Shown: piece after piece, positions 48,687 to 57,012 of the stretch
Layout: each line of letters opens with the position of its first letter
How positions within the stretch are numbered: the first letter of the stretch is position 1
Assembly (NCBI GenBank): GCA_964647585.1
Contig: CAZYGG010000019.1
Coordinates: forward strand, 1-57,012
Source of the DNA: CAJINA01 sp964647585
Lineage (GTDB): Bacteria > Desulfobacterota > Desulfobacteria > Desulfobacterales > CAJINA01
DNA length: 57,012 nucleotides
Direction: 5' to 3'
Made by a program: the position numbers and the translations under genes
Notes under the pieces: model-generated
Seen by the model: the letters and a program-made list of their open reading frames with translations, nothing else
Told to the model about the DNA's origin: nothing
Database searches by the model: none

Positions 48687-49874
48687 CTATTCTTTGCCGT
48701 CCACCAGCGTCCCCCGTTTAACAACTCCCTGGCCAAACTTTGCAGTGATGTCATCCACCGCCTGATCCGCTTTTTCCCATTTTCTATCGGACCCGCCACC
48801 GTTTGAAGATACTGATTCCGGCATGCTGCTGAACAAATCCTGTTGGACCGGTGTGCCCAGCGGCAGCAGTCCCGAGGCGCCCACCCCGATGAGGCGCAGG
48901 TCGTCCTTCAGTGGGTAGTTGCGCAGGAGTGCCGCCGCCGCTTTGAATATGGCCATGCCGGACTGGGTGGGGTGGTCCAGGGTTGTGCGGCGGGTCACCC
49001 GCCTGAAATCCGCGTGTTTGACTATCAGGGTGACGGTCCGGGTTTTGAATTTCTTGGCGCGCAACTGGCGGGCAACGGTCTCCGCCTGGCCGAGCAGTTT
49101 ATTTTCCAGCAATTGCCGGTCGGCGGTGTTTTCGGAAAGCGTCGTTTCCGTGCTGATCGAATGGGTGGAGGCATCCGGCACAACCCGGGAATCACTGCGG
49201 GCGGTGGCCAGGGCCAGCAGCCGCCGCCCGAACTTGCCGAGCTTCTCCGTCAAGGCCTTTTCCGTGTATTGCCGGGCATCCCCCAGTCGGTGAATACCCA
49301 TGTCGGTGAGGATCTTGCCGGTGATCTTGCCGACTCCGGGGACCTTTTTGATGACCAGGTTGTCAATGAAATCAGCGGTCTCCGCTTCCGTTATCTCGGT
49401 GAGGCCATCGGGTTTATCCATGTCCGAGGCGATCTTGGCCAGGAACTTGAGCGGCGCAATGCCAACCGAGCAATTCAAGCCGGTCTGGCTTTTGATCGCC
49501 TGTTTGATCTTTAGCGCTATTTCCGCGGGGGTTCCGTGCAGCCGTGTGCAGCCGGCTACGTCAATGTAGGCCTCGTCGATGGAGACAACTTCCACCATCG
49601 GGGAAAACTGCTCCAGGATTGCCATCACTTTCTTGGAAAACTGCTTATACCGGTACATCCGGGGCTTGACAAAAGCCGCGTCGGGGCACAGCTTTTTGGC
49701 CTGGAAGATGGGCATGGCCGAGTGGATTCCGCATTGGCGGGCCTCGTAGCTGGCCGCCGAGACGACGCCGCGTTTCGATTTTCCGCCGACAATGACGCAC
49801 CGGCCGCGCAGCTCGGGATTGTCGAGCTGCTCAACCGAGGCATAAAATGCGTCCATGTCAACATGCAGGATCAT
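48687..49874 (-). CDS. dinB: DNA polymerase IV
   Basis: A 395-residue Y-family translesion polymerase. HVDMDAFYASVEQLDNPELR, VVSAASYEARQCGIHSAMPI, VVSIDEAYIDVAGCT (catalytic Asp-Glu), GLNCSVGIAPLKFLAKIASD, VPGVGKITGKILTDMGI and the little-finger region. A C-terminal tail follows (SSNGGGSDRKWEKADQAVDD), with no evident beta-clamp motif at the extreme end. The TAG stop begins a relic of the family A element end (48689-48668). Confidence 0.97.
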   Translation of the reverse strand: MILHVDMDAFYASVEQLDNPELRGRCVIVGGKSKRGVVSAASYEARQCGIHSAMPIFQAKKLCPDAAFVKPRMYRYKQFSKKVMAILEQFSPMVEVVSIDEAYIDVAGCTRLHGTPAEIALKIKQAIKSQTGLNCSVGIAPLKFLAKIASDMDKPDGLTEITEAETADFIDNLVIKKVPGVGKITGKILTDMGIHRLGDARQYTEKALTEKLGKFGRRLLALATARSDSRVVPDASTHSISTETTLSENTADRQLLENKLLGQAETVARQLRAKKFKTRTVTLIVKHADFRRVTRRTTLDHPTQSGMAIFKAAAALLRNYPLKDDLRLIGVGASGLLPLGTPVQQDLFSSMPESVSSNGGGSDRKWEKADQAVDDITAKFGQGVVKRGTLVDGKE

Positions 49875-50066
49875 GGCAGAAAAATCCTTGCAAAAAATGT
49901 AATAAAGGGTATTTTCTACAATTGTGTATAAAAAAAGAGGGTGTTTGTCAAAACTGTATTATTAAAATCAAACAGGGACAAAAGTGTATTGCCACGTTGC
50001 CCCTAATCACTTGCATTTACAGCCGGAAAGCTATTTTAACACCGTCGTGAAACGGGATTGAAGATT

Positions 50067-51590
50067 ATGAAACGAATTGAAGAAGTCACCCTGCTTTATG
50101 AAATCAGCAAGGCGCTCAATGAGCACATGGATCTTAGGAAAACCTTGTATTCCGTACTGGATATCCTTTCCAGCTCCATGGACATGATCCGGGGGACCGT
50201 TACGATCCTGGACCCGCTGCGCAACGAGATCAACATTGAAGTTGCCCACGGGTTGTCCAAATCCGCAGTAAAAAGCGTCAAATACAAAGTCGGGGAGGGG
50301 ATTACCGGGCGGGTTATCGAAACCGGTAAACCCATTGCCATTCCCAAGATCAGCGAGGAACCGGAATTTCTAAACCGCACCGCCACCCGCAGATCGAAAC
50401 AGGACCAGGAGCGCTCTTTTATCTGTGTGCCGATCAAAACCGGCAACCAGGTGATCGGTGCCCTGAGCGTGGACAAATCCTTTGAAGAGAGCTATCCCCT
50501 GAAACAGGGGCAAAAGCTCCTGTCGGTGGTTGCCGCCATGATCGCCCAGCATGTGGTCCGGCTGGAAACCATCCGCAGGGAGAAAGAACAACTCCGCGAC
50601 GAGAACAAGCGGCTGAAAAAGGAACTGGAAAACAAGTACACCATCACCAATATCATCGGCAACAGCAACAAGATGCGTGAGGTGTACCAGATGATTTCCC
50701 AGGTATCCAAGAGCAACGCAACCGTGCTGGTCCGGGGCGAAAGTGGTACCGGCAAGGAACTGGTGGCCAACTCCATCCATTACAACAGCCTGCGTGCCAA
50801 GGGCCCCTTTATCAAGATTAATTGTGCGGCGATTCCCGCCAACCTGATCGAGAGTGAACTTTTCGGGCATGAGAAAGGCGCTTTTACCGGTGCCATCAAA
50901 CAGAAGCTGGGCCGGTTTGAACTGGCCAACAAGGGCACGCTGTTTCTGGACGAAATCGGGTCCATCGGGTTGGATGTCCAGACCAACCTGCTCCGGGTTT
51001 TGCAGGAGAAGGAATTTGAACGAGTTGGGGGCACAAAAACCATCAAGGCGGATGTCAGGATTGTTACCGCCACCAATAAAAACCTTGAAAAAGCGGTTGA
51101 AGAAGAATCCTTCCGCGGTGATCTTTATTACCGGCTGAACGTCTTTCCCATTTACATGCCCCCTCTGCGGGAGCGCAAAACGGATATTTTGTTGCTCGCT
51201 GACTATTTCCTGGAGAGATATGCAGGGGAAAACCAGAAGGACATCAAACGGTTTTCCACGCCGGCTATCGACATGCTGATGGCCTACCACTGGCCCGGCA
51301 ATGTGCGTGAGCTGGAAAACTGTATCGAGAGAGCCGTGCTGCTTTGCGAAGAAGGGGTCATTCACAGTTACCACCTGCCGCCGACCCTCCAGACCGGGGA
51401 AGAGTCGGGCACCCTGCCCGGGCAATCTCTTGAGGAGGCGGTTGAGGCGCTGGAACGCGAGATGCTCATCGATGCCCTCAAAAACACCCGGGGCAATGCC
51501 ACGGCCGCGGCCGATCTGCTCAAGACCACGGTGCGGAAATTCAATTACAAGGCCAAGCGGTATGGGGTAGATTATCGGATCTACAGGTGA
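50067..51590 (+). CDS. NifA-like sigma-54-dependent activator
   Basis: A 507-residue regulator. GAF domain about 20-170 (LYEISKALNEHMDLRKTLYS, GEGITGRVIETGKPIAIPKI, FICVPIKTGNQVIGALSVDK), coiled linker, AAA+ about 200-430 (RGESGTGKELVANSIHYNS, ESELFGHEKGAFTGAIKQK, TLFLDEIGSIGL, YHWPGNVRELENCIERAVLL) with an intact GAFTGA. The C-terminal HTH is NATAAADLLKTTVRKFNYKA. Similarity to NifA is strong, but no nif gene is adjacent. ATG 50067 is used. Confidence 0.92.
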   Translation: MKRIEEVTLLYEISKALNEHMDLRKTLYSVLDILSSSMDMIRGTVTILDPLRNEINIEVAHGLSKSAVKSVKYKVGEGITGRVIETGKPIAIPKISEEPEFLNRTATRRSKQDQERSFICVPIKTGNQVIGALSVDKSFEESYPLKQGQKLLSVVAAMIAQHVVRLETIRREKEQLRDENKRLKKELENKYTITNIIGNSNKMREVYQMISQVSKSNATVLVRGESGTGKELVANSIHYNSLRAKGPFIKINCAAIPANLIESELFGHEKGAFTGAIKQKLGRFELANKGTLFLDEIGSIGLDVQTNLLRVLQEKEFERVGGTKTIKADVRIVTATNKNLEKAVEEESFRGDLYYRLNVFPIYMPPLRERKTDILLLADYFLERYAGENQKDIKRFSTPAIDMLMAYHWPGNVRELENCIERAVLLCEEGVIHSYHLPPTLQTGEESGTLPGQSLEEAVEALEREMLIDALKNTRGNATAAADLLKTTVRKFNYKAKRYGVDYRIYR

Positions 51591-52375
51591 ATATTCAAGT
51601 TCAGTTGCCGATCCTTCTTGAGTGCGGTCAGGCGTTTCCTGAGCTGTAGCCAGAAAGTATGTTCTTTTGAAAATATGGCTGGTTCAATCTGTTCGGTCAG
51701 ATCCGGAAAATTACGGTTTAGAATCGCATGCATATTTTGCCAATTTTGCCCCCGGCGATCCTGAATGCTGAGGCCGTATATCCAGATGACGTCGGTGCAG
51801 GGTGCCAGCCGTTCAATCAATTGGGAGGCATTCGTGATGTGCGGAATCACCGGACAAACCAGGGCCCCTGTCCGTACACCCGCTTCTTTAAGTTGGCGGA
51901 GCGCTTCGATTCTGTTCCCGGTGGCCATGGTATTGGCTTCGAACAGTTCGCGGGTCTGATTATCATTGAACGCGACCGATACGCTGACGGACGCGTCGTC
52001 CATCTCTTTCAGAATATCAATATCGCGCACAACCAGATCTGACTTTGTGAGAATGCTGGCGGAAAAGCCCTTTTTCAAGAACAGTTCCAGGACCTGCCGC
52101 GTCTGGCGATACTCAGCTTCACAGGGCTGGTAAGGGGCGGTATAGTAGCCCATATAAATCCTCTGGGGCTGGATTTTGTCAATCTCTCCTTTTAATTGGT
52201 CCACGATGTCTTTATGTATGCGGATTTCCTGCAACCAATCCGTTTCAGCCTGGTCAAGGACATAGCAGTAGTAGCAATTATGTTCACACCCGATGTAAGG
52301 GTCTACCTGGTACTCAAGGTCTTTCAACCCGCAGGGAGTGAGAACCGGTCGCTTTGAGCAGGTAGATACCCTCAC
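51581..52375 (-). CDS. SPL-type radical SAM protein
   Basis: A 264-residue radical SAM enzyme. VDPYIGCEHNCYYCYVLDQA holds the CxxxCxxC motif; MGYYTAPYQPCEAEYRQTRQ, ASILTKSDLVVRDIDILKEM, VSVAFN and GALVCPVIPHITN are typical of the SPL/Rv2578c-like group, whose substrates are largely unknown. Its 3' end overlaps the end of the NifA-like gene by 10 bases (convergent). Confidence 0.9.
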   Translation of the reverse strand: MRVSTCSKRPVLTPCGLKDLEYQVDPYIGCEHNCYYCYVLDQAETDWLQEIRIHKDIVDQLKGEIDKIQPQRIYMGYYTAPYQPCEAEYRQTRQVLELFLKKGFSASILTKSDLVVRDIDILKEMDDASVSVSVAFNDNQTRELFEANTMATGNRIEALRQLKEAGVRTGALVCPVIPHITNASQLIERLAPCTDVIWIYGLSIQDRRGQNWQNMHAILNRNFPDLTEQIEPAIFSKEHTFWLQLRKRLTALKKDRQLNLNIHL

Positions 52376-52729
52376 TATCTTTTTCCCTTTCTCTTTTTAT
52401 TCTGCATTTGAAACTTGGTCCTCAGGGCCAGGATAGAGACATATGGGTGTGCCGCAAGAAATTGATGCAAAAGTAGAAACACGAATTACGAAATAAGAAA
52501 TACGAAACAAATTCGAATGACCAAAATTCTAATATTCAAAAGAAAATCATTGTTATGAAGTGGATACTTTCTTGATCGTTTGAAGCATTTGAGAATTCGA
52601 ATTTAAGATTTGTTTCGGATTTCGATATTCGGATTTAACCCGTTCGATCGTAAAATATTCCTTTCCCCCGTGGAGTGCCGGGATCTGCGACAGGGTAATC
52701 CAGAGCCTGGCCCTCTGGACCAGGATTTT
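52376..52729. repeat. intergenic region with CGAAATACGAA-word hairpin and terminator
   Basis: At 52480-52637 AATTACGAAATAAGAAATACGAAACAAATTCGAAT-type words face GAATTCGAATTTAAGATTTG and TTTCGGATTTCGATATTCGG, a diverged relative of the hairpin at 48452. At 52697-52727 CCTGG / CCAGG with flanking AATCC / GGATT forms a small hairpin directly after the hydrolase stop. Nothing else seen. Confidence 0.6.
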
Positions 52730-54685
52730 TTACTGAGATGCCGGTTCTGCGGACACCATTTCAATGGCCCGGTAGTCTGCCGGTTGCCCGGGCTTTACCA
52801 CATAGGTCCTTAAATAGGGTTCAAATCCTTTTGCGGTGATTTCAACTTCATACTCCCCGGCCGGTAGTCCGAATAAATGAAAATAGTCCCTGGTGCAAAA
52901 ATCGGTGCTTGAGACGAAGTTGTTATAGGTCTTTATGCTCTCGCTTCCCTGGGAATGGAGGGTTCTCTCAATGCCGGCACCTTTTAGTGTAACCATCTGG
53001 ATGGCCACCTTTTTACTCCCCGGCAGGTATTGTTCCGCCGGCATACCGACCGGGCGATCTTCAGCTTTCTGCGCCGCGGATACATGCCCATAGATCATGC
53101 CGTCCGGTGTCATCGAAAATTCCAGACTGTGCGTGCCATTTGCTTCGATGGAGACCGGCACATGATACTTATCGGGCTTGACCGCGGAACCCATGAGGCT
53201 GGTGGTATAGGTGCCGGCCGGAAAAGGCCCGATGCGCCGGCCGCTGTCATCCGGGCTGAGATGGATCTCGGTTACTGCCGCACCCTGGCTTTCGGGTAAT
53301 AGAAAGAGGACCAGTCGGGGCCGGCTGCCATCCAGCGGATAATCATAGGTAAAATCAATTTCAAGATAACCGCCGGTTATTTGCTTTGCCTGAGTGCCCC
53401 GGGCAAACGCGTCGATAATTGAATTATACTGGGCCACCACGGCCGGGCTGTTCACGATGCTGGCATGGTCCTCATTGAAAGCATAGTTCATTTTGGCCTC
53501 GGTCTGGGGACGCATGTCCATCAGGCTGGATAAAGTAATAGTGCCGTCATTGTTTGACCTGAACGGGTTGCGGCTGCCCCGGTGCCCGGTAAACATGTAG
53601 AAGCTTACCGTATCAGGCAACTTGCCCCGGTAAAGGGACTGCAGAAACTCCCCCTCCGGCTGCATGTCGATCCAGCTGGGTATCACCGCCGGAGACTGTT
53701 TGACCCCGTATTCGGCCATCCGGTCGCCGCCCCACGGCGTTGCCAGGGCAATAAATAGTTTTACGTAAGGTGCCATGCGGCTGTAATCCATAATGAAAGA
53801 CCGCGCTACCAGGCCGCCCATACTGTGCGCGGTTATATACAACGTATCGAATTTATATTTAATCTGTAGATTATAGAGCTTCCAGAACAGCAGATAGGAC
53901 ATGGATTTCAGGCGGACGCCGGTCGGATAGTAAAACAGCCAGGGTTGAAAACGTTTCCGGTCCAGGTTGTTGATAAAATATTCCCAGCCCTTAGGCGTCC
54001 CGGTGGCACCGTGAATAAATAAAATGGGGATTTTTCCCGGATCGTATTCGTCCAGGAAATAAATATTGCCGCCGATTTTTCTAAAGAAATCCGTTGGCTC
54101 CCAGAATCCCTTGCTACCATTTTCTACGGAAAAGCGTTCATCCTCCAGAGTCACTATGGCGCCCGCCTGCCGACTCTGAAGTTTCCGGGGCTTGTCCGGT
54201 GAGATTTCGAAGCCAGGGGGCAAATCAATATTGCTGCCTTTCTCCGCTATCTCGAAATTGATTTCAAGAACCACACCGCCGGCCGGAGCTGCAACCAGTT
54301 TGGGTTCACCATACTGGCCGGCTGGTTCACCGGCATCATAGACAAGGTTGCTGTTTTGATCCCAATACGCGCACACGTAGTAGTTTCCCTCGGCAACCAT
54401 GAGCTCATACTCGCCGGCCCCGTGCAAAATCGCGTAATGGGCAATCTGCCTTTCACCGTTCTTCAGGGAGTAGGCCGCAACGACTATCGCCCCTTTTTCC
54501 GGGGACGCTGTTGCAATCTGTCCCACTAAAACCGTGGATTCCAGACTTTCCTTTACCTCCTTTTTTACATTAAGCATGGCACAGCCAGTGGTGACAAACA
54601 CAAGCGTTGTCAGTAGAAGCCCCAAGCGTTTCAAATATAATCCCACACGCGAACGATGGTCACACACTGCCGTATAAAGTCGCAC
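52730..54685 (-). CDS. alpha/beta-hydrolase lipoprotein with beta-rich C-terminal region
   Basis: A 651-residue protein. Lipobox FVTTGCAMLN (Cys about 35). Central lipase-like fold: PILFIHGATGTPKGWEYFIN (oxyanion), YITAHSMGGLVARSFIMDYS (nucleophile GXSXG), IALATPWGGDRMAE, and a likely catalytic His in NEDHASIV. The regions before (40-170) and after (about 430-640, including FGLPAGEYEVEITAKGFEPY) look like prealbumin or carboxypeptidase-regulatory-like beta folds. Probably a surface lipase or esterase. Confidence 0.9.
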   Translation of the reverse strand: MRLYTAVCDHRSRVGLYLKRLGLLLTTLVFVTTGCAMLNVKKEVKESLESTVLVGQIATASPEKGAIVVAAYSLKNGERQIAHYAILHGAGEYELMVAEGNYYVCAYWDQNSNLVYDAGEPAGQYGEPKLVAAPAGGVVLEINFEIAEKGSNIDLPPGFEISPDKPRKLQSRQAGAIVTLEDERFSVENGSKGFWEPTDFFRKIGGNIYFLDEYDPGKIPILFIHGATGTPKGWEYFINNLDRKRFQPWLFYYPTGVRLKSMSYLLFWKLYNLQIKYKFDTLYITAHSMGGLVARSFIMDYSRMAPYVKLFIALATPWGGDRMAEYGVKQSPAVIPSWIDMQPEGEFLQSLYRGKLPDTVSFYMFTGHRGSRNPFRSNNDGTITLSSLMDMRPQTEAKMNYAFNEDHASIVNSPAVVAQYNSIIDAFARGTQAKQITGGYLEIDFTYDYPLDGSRPRLVLFLLPESQGAAVTEIHLSPDDSGRRIGPFPAGTYTTSLMGSAVKPDKYHVPVSIEANGTHSLEFSMTPDGMIYGHVSAAQKAEDRPVGMPAEQYLPGSKKVAIQMVTLKGAGIERTLHSQGSESIKTYNNFVSSTDFCTRDYFHLFGLPAGEYEVEITAKGFEPYLRTYVVKPGQPADYRAIEMVSAEPASQ

Positions 54686-54722
54686 TGTACAGTCTCCTGA
54701 CTGGAATAGAGTATTAACCTGA

Positions 54723-54745
54723 TGGAAGCTATCCCAAAAGAGTTT
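54723..54745. repeat. relic end of family A element
   Basis: TGGAAGCTATCCCAAAAGAGTTT resembles the family A end TAGAAGCTGTCTCAAAAAAG. The rest of 54686-54914 holds the hairpin CCTGG / CCAGG at 54884-54914, similar to that at 52697, probably the terminator of the transporter gene. Confidence 0.4.
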
Positions 54746-54914
54746 ACGGGCCCGTCAGAAAGTCGGGATCTTTTACTATGGTTTAAAAAGGATTTCCATT
54801 CAGTCTAAATGCCTACAGCCTATCAGCCTGAATCCGGCCTGTACCACCAGAGAACTCTGGAAAGAAGCCCCTTTTAGGGGTAATCCAAGGCCTGGTTATC
54901 AGGACCAGGATTCA

Positions 54915-56093
54915 TTACTTGCCGGCCAGAGACCATTTCAGTGAGTCCAAAAGACTCTCCTTGATAGTTATAACAAAAAGCACGAGACAGGCAAGCCCGG
55001 AAAGGGACAGGATTACAAACATGTCCCGCAGCGAGGTCAGATCGGCAATATAGCCCATAATGAGCCCGGCCACAATCACACCCGCATCGAAGGCGCCGTA
55101 GTAAAAGCCGAAGGCGGTGCCGCGGGCCTTCTGTTCGGTTTCATCGGCGATATAGGCCGACAGAGCCGGCGGGCCCAACGCGGCCCCGCAGCCGAACAAT
55201 GCCCCCAGGAGAAGAAGTCCCGTAAAGGTGTGGATTTCCGAAACCAGGAAAACAGATACCAGGATGATGCCAAACGAGTATACAAACGCGGGCCCCCGGC
55301 CGACCCGGTCGACAAGATGCGCGGTAAAGATCCGGCAACCGATAATGGTGACGGACTCTGCCAGGAAAAAGAACCCGACATTCAGGTCGGGTATTTCGTC
55401 TATCAATACCGGCAGAAACGTCATGATGGTCCCGAAGATCACCGCGTGAATCAAGGTGATAAACGAAGATACCAGAATACTTCTTTTGAAGATCACCTCG
55501 CGGTAGGCAATGCGGTCTGTTTTACGGGCCGCGGCGTATTGCTCCCGGAGTATCAGAATAACCCCCAGGTTGATCCCCCCGGCGACAATGCAGGCCAGCA
55601 GCAGCCCCTCGAATCCGAACCCGGAATAGATCCAGACGCCCAGCAGGGGACCGCAGGTAAACGAGAGTGTGCTGGCGCTGGACATGTGCCCCAGGATTTC
55701 GCCCCGCTGGTGCTCGGGCGCCACATCGGTAATGAAGGCCGGCATGGCGGTCGTGTAAAAGGTGATACCCAGGCCGTGGAAAAACCGGACGACGATCAGA
55801 TAAACGAAATGGTCGGAGAAAAAGTAGAATACCGGCGCGATAAAAAAGATCGCAACGCCCAGGATCAGGGCCAGCTTGCGGCTTTTCCGATCGGTTACAT
55901 ACCCTGAGAGCGGCCGAAATAAAAGAACCCCCAGGGCAAAGGCCCCCAGGACGATGCCGATCCGGGTATGGGAGTAGCCGATAGAGGCCAGGTGCACCGG
56001 CAGGGTGGGCAGGAGCAGGGCTTCATTCAAAAAGAACAAGAAAGTGGAAACAAAGAGGATGAGCAGGTTTTTGTTCTCGACGATATATTTCAT
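54915..56093 (-). CDS. MFS transporter
   Basis: A 392-residue major-facilitator protein with about 12 helices. The A-motif-like loop between helices 2 and 3 is present: RPLSGYVTDRKSRKLALILG; a half-repeat counterpart is at TAHLVDRVGRGPAFVYSFG. PPALSAYIADETEQKARGTA (about 305-325) is the second-half counterpart typical of drug or metabolite exporters of the DHA group. The substrate is unknown. Confidence 0.95.
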   Translation of the reverse strand: MKYIVENKNLLILFVSTFLFFLNEALLLPTLPVHLASIGYSHTRIGIVLGAFALGVLLFRPLSGYVTDRKSRKLALILGVAIFFIAPVFYFFSDHFVYLIVVRFFHGLGITFYTTAMPAFITDVAPEHQRGEILGHMSSASTLSFTCGPLLGVWIYSGFGFEGLLLACIVAGGINLGVILILREQYAAARKTDRIAYREVIFKRSILVSSFITLIHAVIFGTIMTFLPVLIDEIPDLNVGFFFLAESVTIIGCRIFTAHLVDRVGRGPAFVYSFGIILVSVFLVSEIHTFTGLLLLGALFGCGAALGPPALSAYIADETEQKARGTAFGFYYGAFDAGVIVAGLIMGYIADLTSLRDMFVILSLSGLACLVLFVITIKESLLDSLKWSLAGK

Positions 56094-56162
56094 AAAAGAC
56101 TTTTTTGATCATTACATGTCTTAGGGCGAAAATGTTATCTATTTTGCCCTTTGGACCAAAAA

Positions 56163-56969
56163 TCATGCGGCGGCCAATACTTCGATAAGCTTCGCGCAGC
56201 CGCCGCCCTGTAAATATTCGGCATGGTCTCCGGTATTCTCAAATTTCCGCCCGACGATGGCCGCGCACTCGAACTCATAATCGGTGCACTCCGTAAAACT
56301 GTCAATCGCATCGATGGCCCGGGGGTTTTTAAATTCGATTTTGCCGGTGTCATTTTTGATGTGGTCCATGCCGATGATCCATATGGCGGCTCCCAATGCC
56401 CCGCAGCCGCCACCGCACAAACCGATCCCGCCGGCCAGGCCCGCCGCCGTAACCGCGTGCCGGTCAGATGTGCCCATCTTTTGGGCCAGCAGGGTCGCGC
56501 AGCTTGCCGGCTCACAGGGCGCTTCGGGCGGTTTCTCCGCCAGCGCATTTTCTATAGCGGCAAAGGCGCGCGGCGCAAAATCGGCAGTCCTGCGAAAGCA
56601 CCCGATGGTCCCGCCCTTTACAAGGAAATAGTGGACCATCTGTAAATTGGTCGATGACGCGTTCAGATTCGTTATATCGTAGCAATTGATCGCATTATTG
56701 CGCGCGCGGAAAACCTCCACAAGTCTTTGGGCGGCCACGATGGCCCTGGTTTCAGCCTGCGTACCCGGACCAAAGAGGCGATACGTCTGGGCCCCGGCGG
56801 CCAGGGCCGCGCCCCAGATCATCCCGCACTGGTAGCCGTGCTGCATAAGTCCGCCCGCCAGGGGCATGGCCGCTCGTTCTTCGGTTGGCATGGGTTCATA
56901 GAACGCACGGTTGAGAACGTGGAAGAGCGTATCCGAGCAGGCTCGCCCTTTAAGAAAGGTGGCTTTTCC
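56163..56969 (-). CDS. C_GCAxxG_C_C-type redox protein, 5' end unresolved
   Basis: Cys-rich protein: GYQCGMIWGAALAAGA, NCYDITN, GGTIGCFRRTADFAP, GIGLCGGGCGALGAAIW and FECAAIVGRKFE match the C_GCAxxG_C_C family. The ATG at 56891 gives 242 residues, but the frame upstream to 56969 encodes CSDTLFHVLNRAFYEP, a stretch that fits the family N-terminus and continues without a start codon up to an in-frame TAG (56972-56970). Either the true start is beyond that TAG, or the gene is damaged. The window ends 43 bases later. Confidence 0.8.
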   Translation of the reverse strand, partial: GKATFLKGRACSDTLFHVLNRAFYEPMPTEERAAMPLAGGLMQHGYQCGMIWGAALAAGAQTYRLFGPGTQAETRAIVAAQRLVEVFRARNNAINCYDITNLNASSTNLQMVHYFLVKGGTIGCFRRTADFAPRAFAAIENALAEKPPEAPCEPASCATLLAQKMGTSDRHAVTAAGLAGGIGLCGGGCGALGAAIWIIGMDHIKNDTGKIEFKNPRAIDAIDSFTECTDYEFECAAIVGRKFENTGDHAEYLQGGGCAKLIEVLAAA

Positions 56970-57012
56970 CTAAAATAGTAGACACACCGAACAGCCAAGT
57001 TGTATGAGGCTA

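Noticed and set aside
50067..51590. Direct claim of nitrogen fixation from the NifA-like gene
   Set aside because: No nif structural gene in the window; homologous activators control other regulons.

Overview
The window looks like chromosome from a Gram-negative, anaerobic Desulfobacterota-type bacterium. This is inferred from gene content: a CooC-type nickel ATPase, an ASKHA (RACo/RamA-like) corrinoid-protein activator, NifA-like and other sigma-54 activators, a REC-PATAN (DUF4388) regulator, a Tat-radical SAM/membrane spermidine-synthase-like pair, a TrmO, and many degenerate intergenic hairpins. No rRNA, tRNA, CRISPR array or complete insertion sequence was seen.

1-7.9 kb is an AT-richer chromosomal integron. 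The 3' part of an integron integrase (intI), broken by a small frameshift, lies on the same strand as the array and is followed 30 bp later by a recombination site (GTTGGCG at 666). Nine complete attC sites and one half site delimit ten gene cassettes. Their outer core heptamers match from one attC to the next. Eight cassettes carry toxin-antitoxin (TA) modules: Phd/ParE, BrnT/BrnA, HigB/HigA, MazE/MazF, ParD-like/RelE-like, Phd/RelE, VapB/VapC and RelB/truncated YafQ. The last two carry an ADP-ribosylglycohydrolase and a small anchored protein. Most TA cassettes have their own promoter with a palindromic operator.

8-24.5 kb is core chromosome: murB, a KAS III-like condensing enzyme, a REC-PATAN regulator, a duplicated 4-TM protein, a radical SAM protein, a Dabb protein, a DAHP synthase gene behind a tryptophan leader peptide/attenuator plus two further ~100-nt hairpin modules, uvrA, then the Tat-signal radical SAM and membrane spermidine-synthase-like operon, a plsC operon and a DUF4013 protein.

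24.5-34.2 kb holds a parvulin, trmO, a TPR protein with an internally deleted Nudix gene, and a coherent alkyl-sulfate module (TetR regulator, alkylsulfatase lipoprotein, short-chain dehydrogenase) whose TetR-type operators recur at both promoters. Next come an M23 peptidase, a PilZ-like protein and a GAF/AAA+ activator.

34.4-43.6 kb is mostly minus strand: CooC, AcuC-like deacetylase, AcuB-like CBS protein, PrmA, an MBL hydrolase, Sir2, an ASKHA corrinoid activator and a hypothetical protein. It suggests protein acylation control and C1/acetyl-CoA metallocofactor upkeep. An acyl-CoA dehydrogenase gene bracketed by two copies of one hairpin repeat follows.

43.8-57 kb has a phasin-like protein, UbiB-family kinase, shikimate-kinase-like protein, patatin lipoprotein, PAS protein, dinB, a NifA-like activator, an SPL-type radical SAM protein, an alpha/beta hydrolase lipoprotein, an MFS transporter and a C_GCAxxG_C_C protein cut by the window end. 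Dispersed MITE-like elements with TA-flanked inverted ends occur across the core part, and several supply the TAG stop codon of the neighbouring gene.
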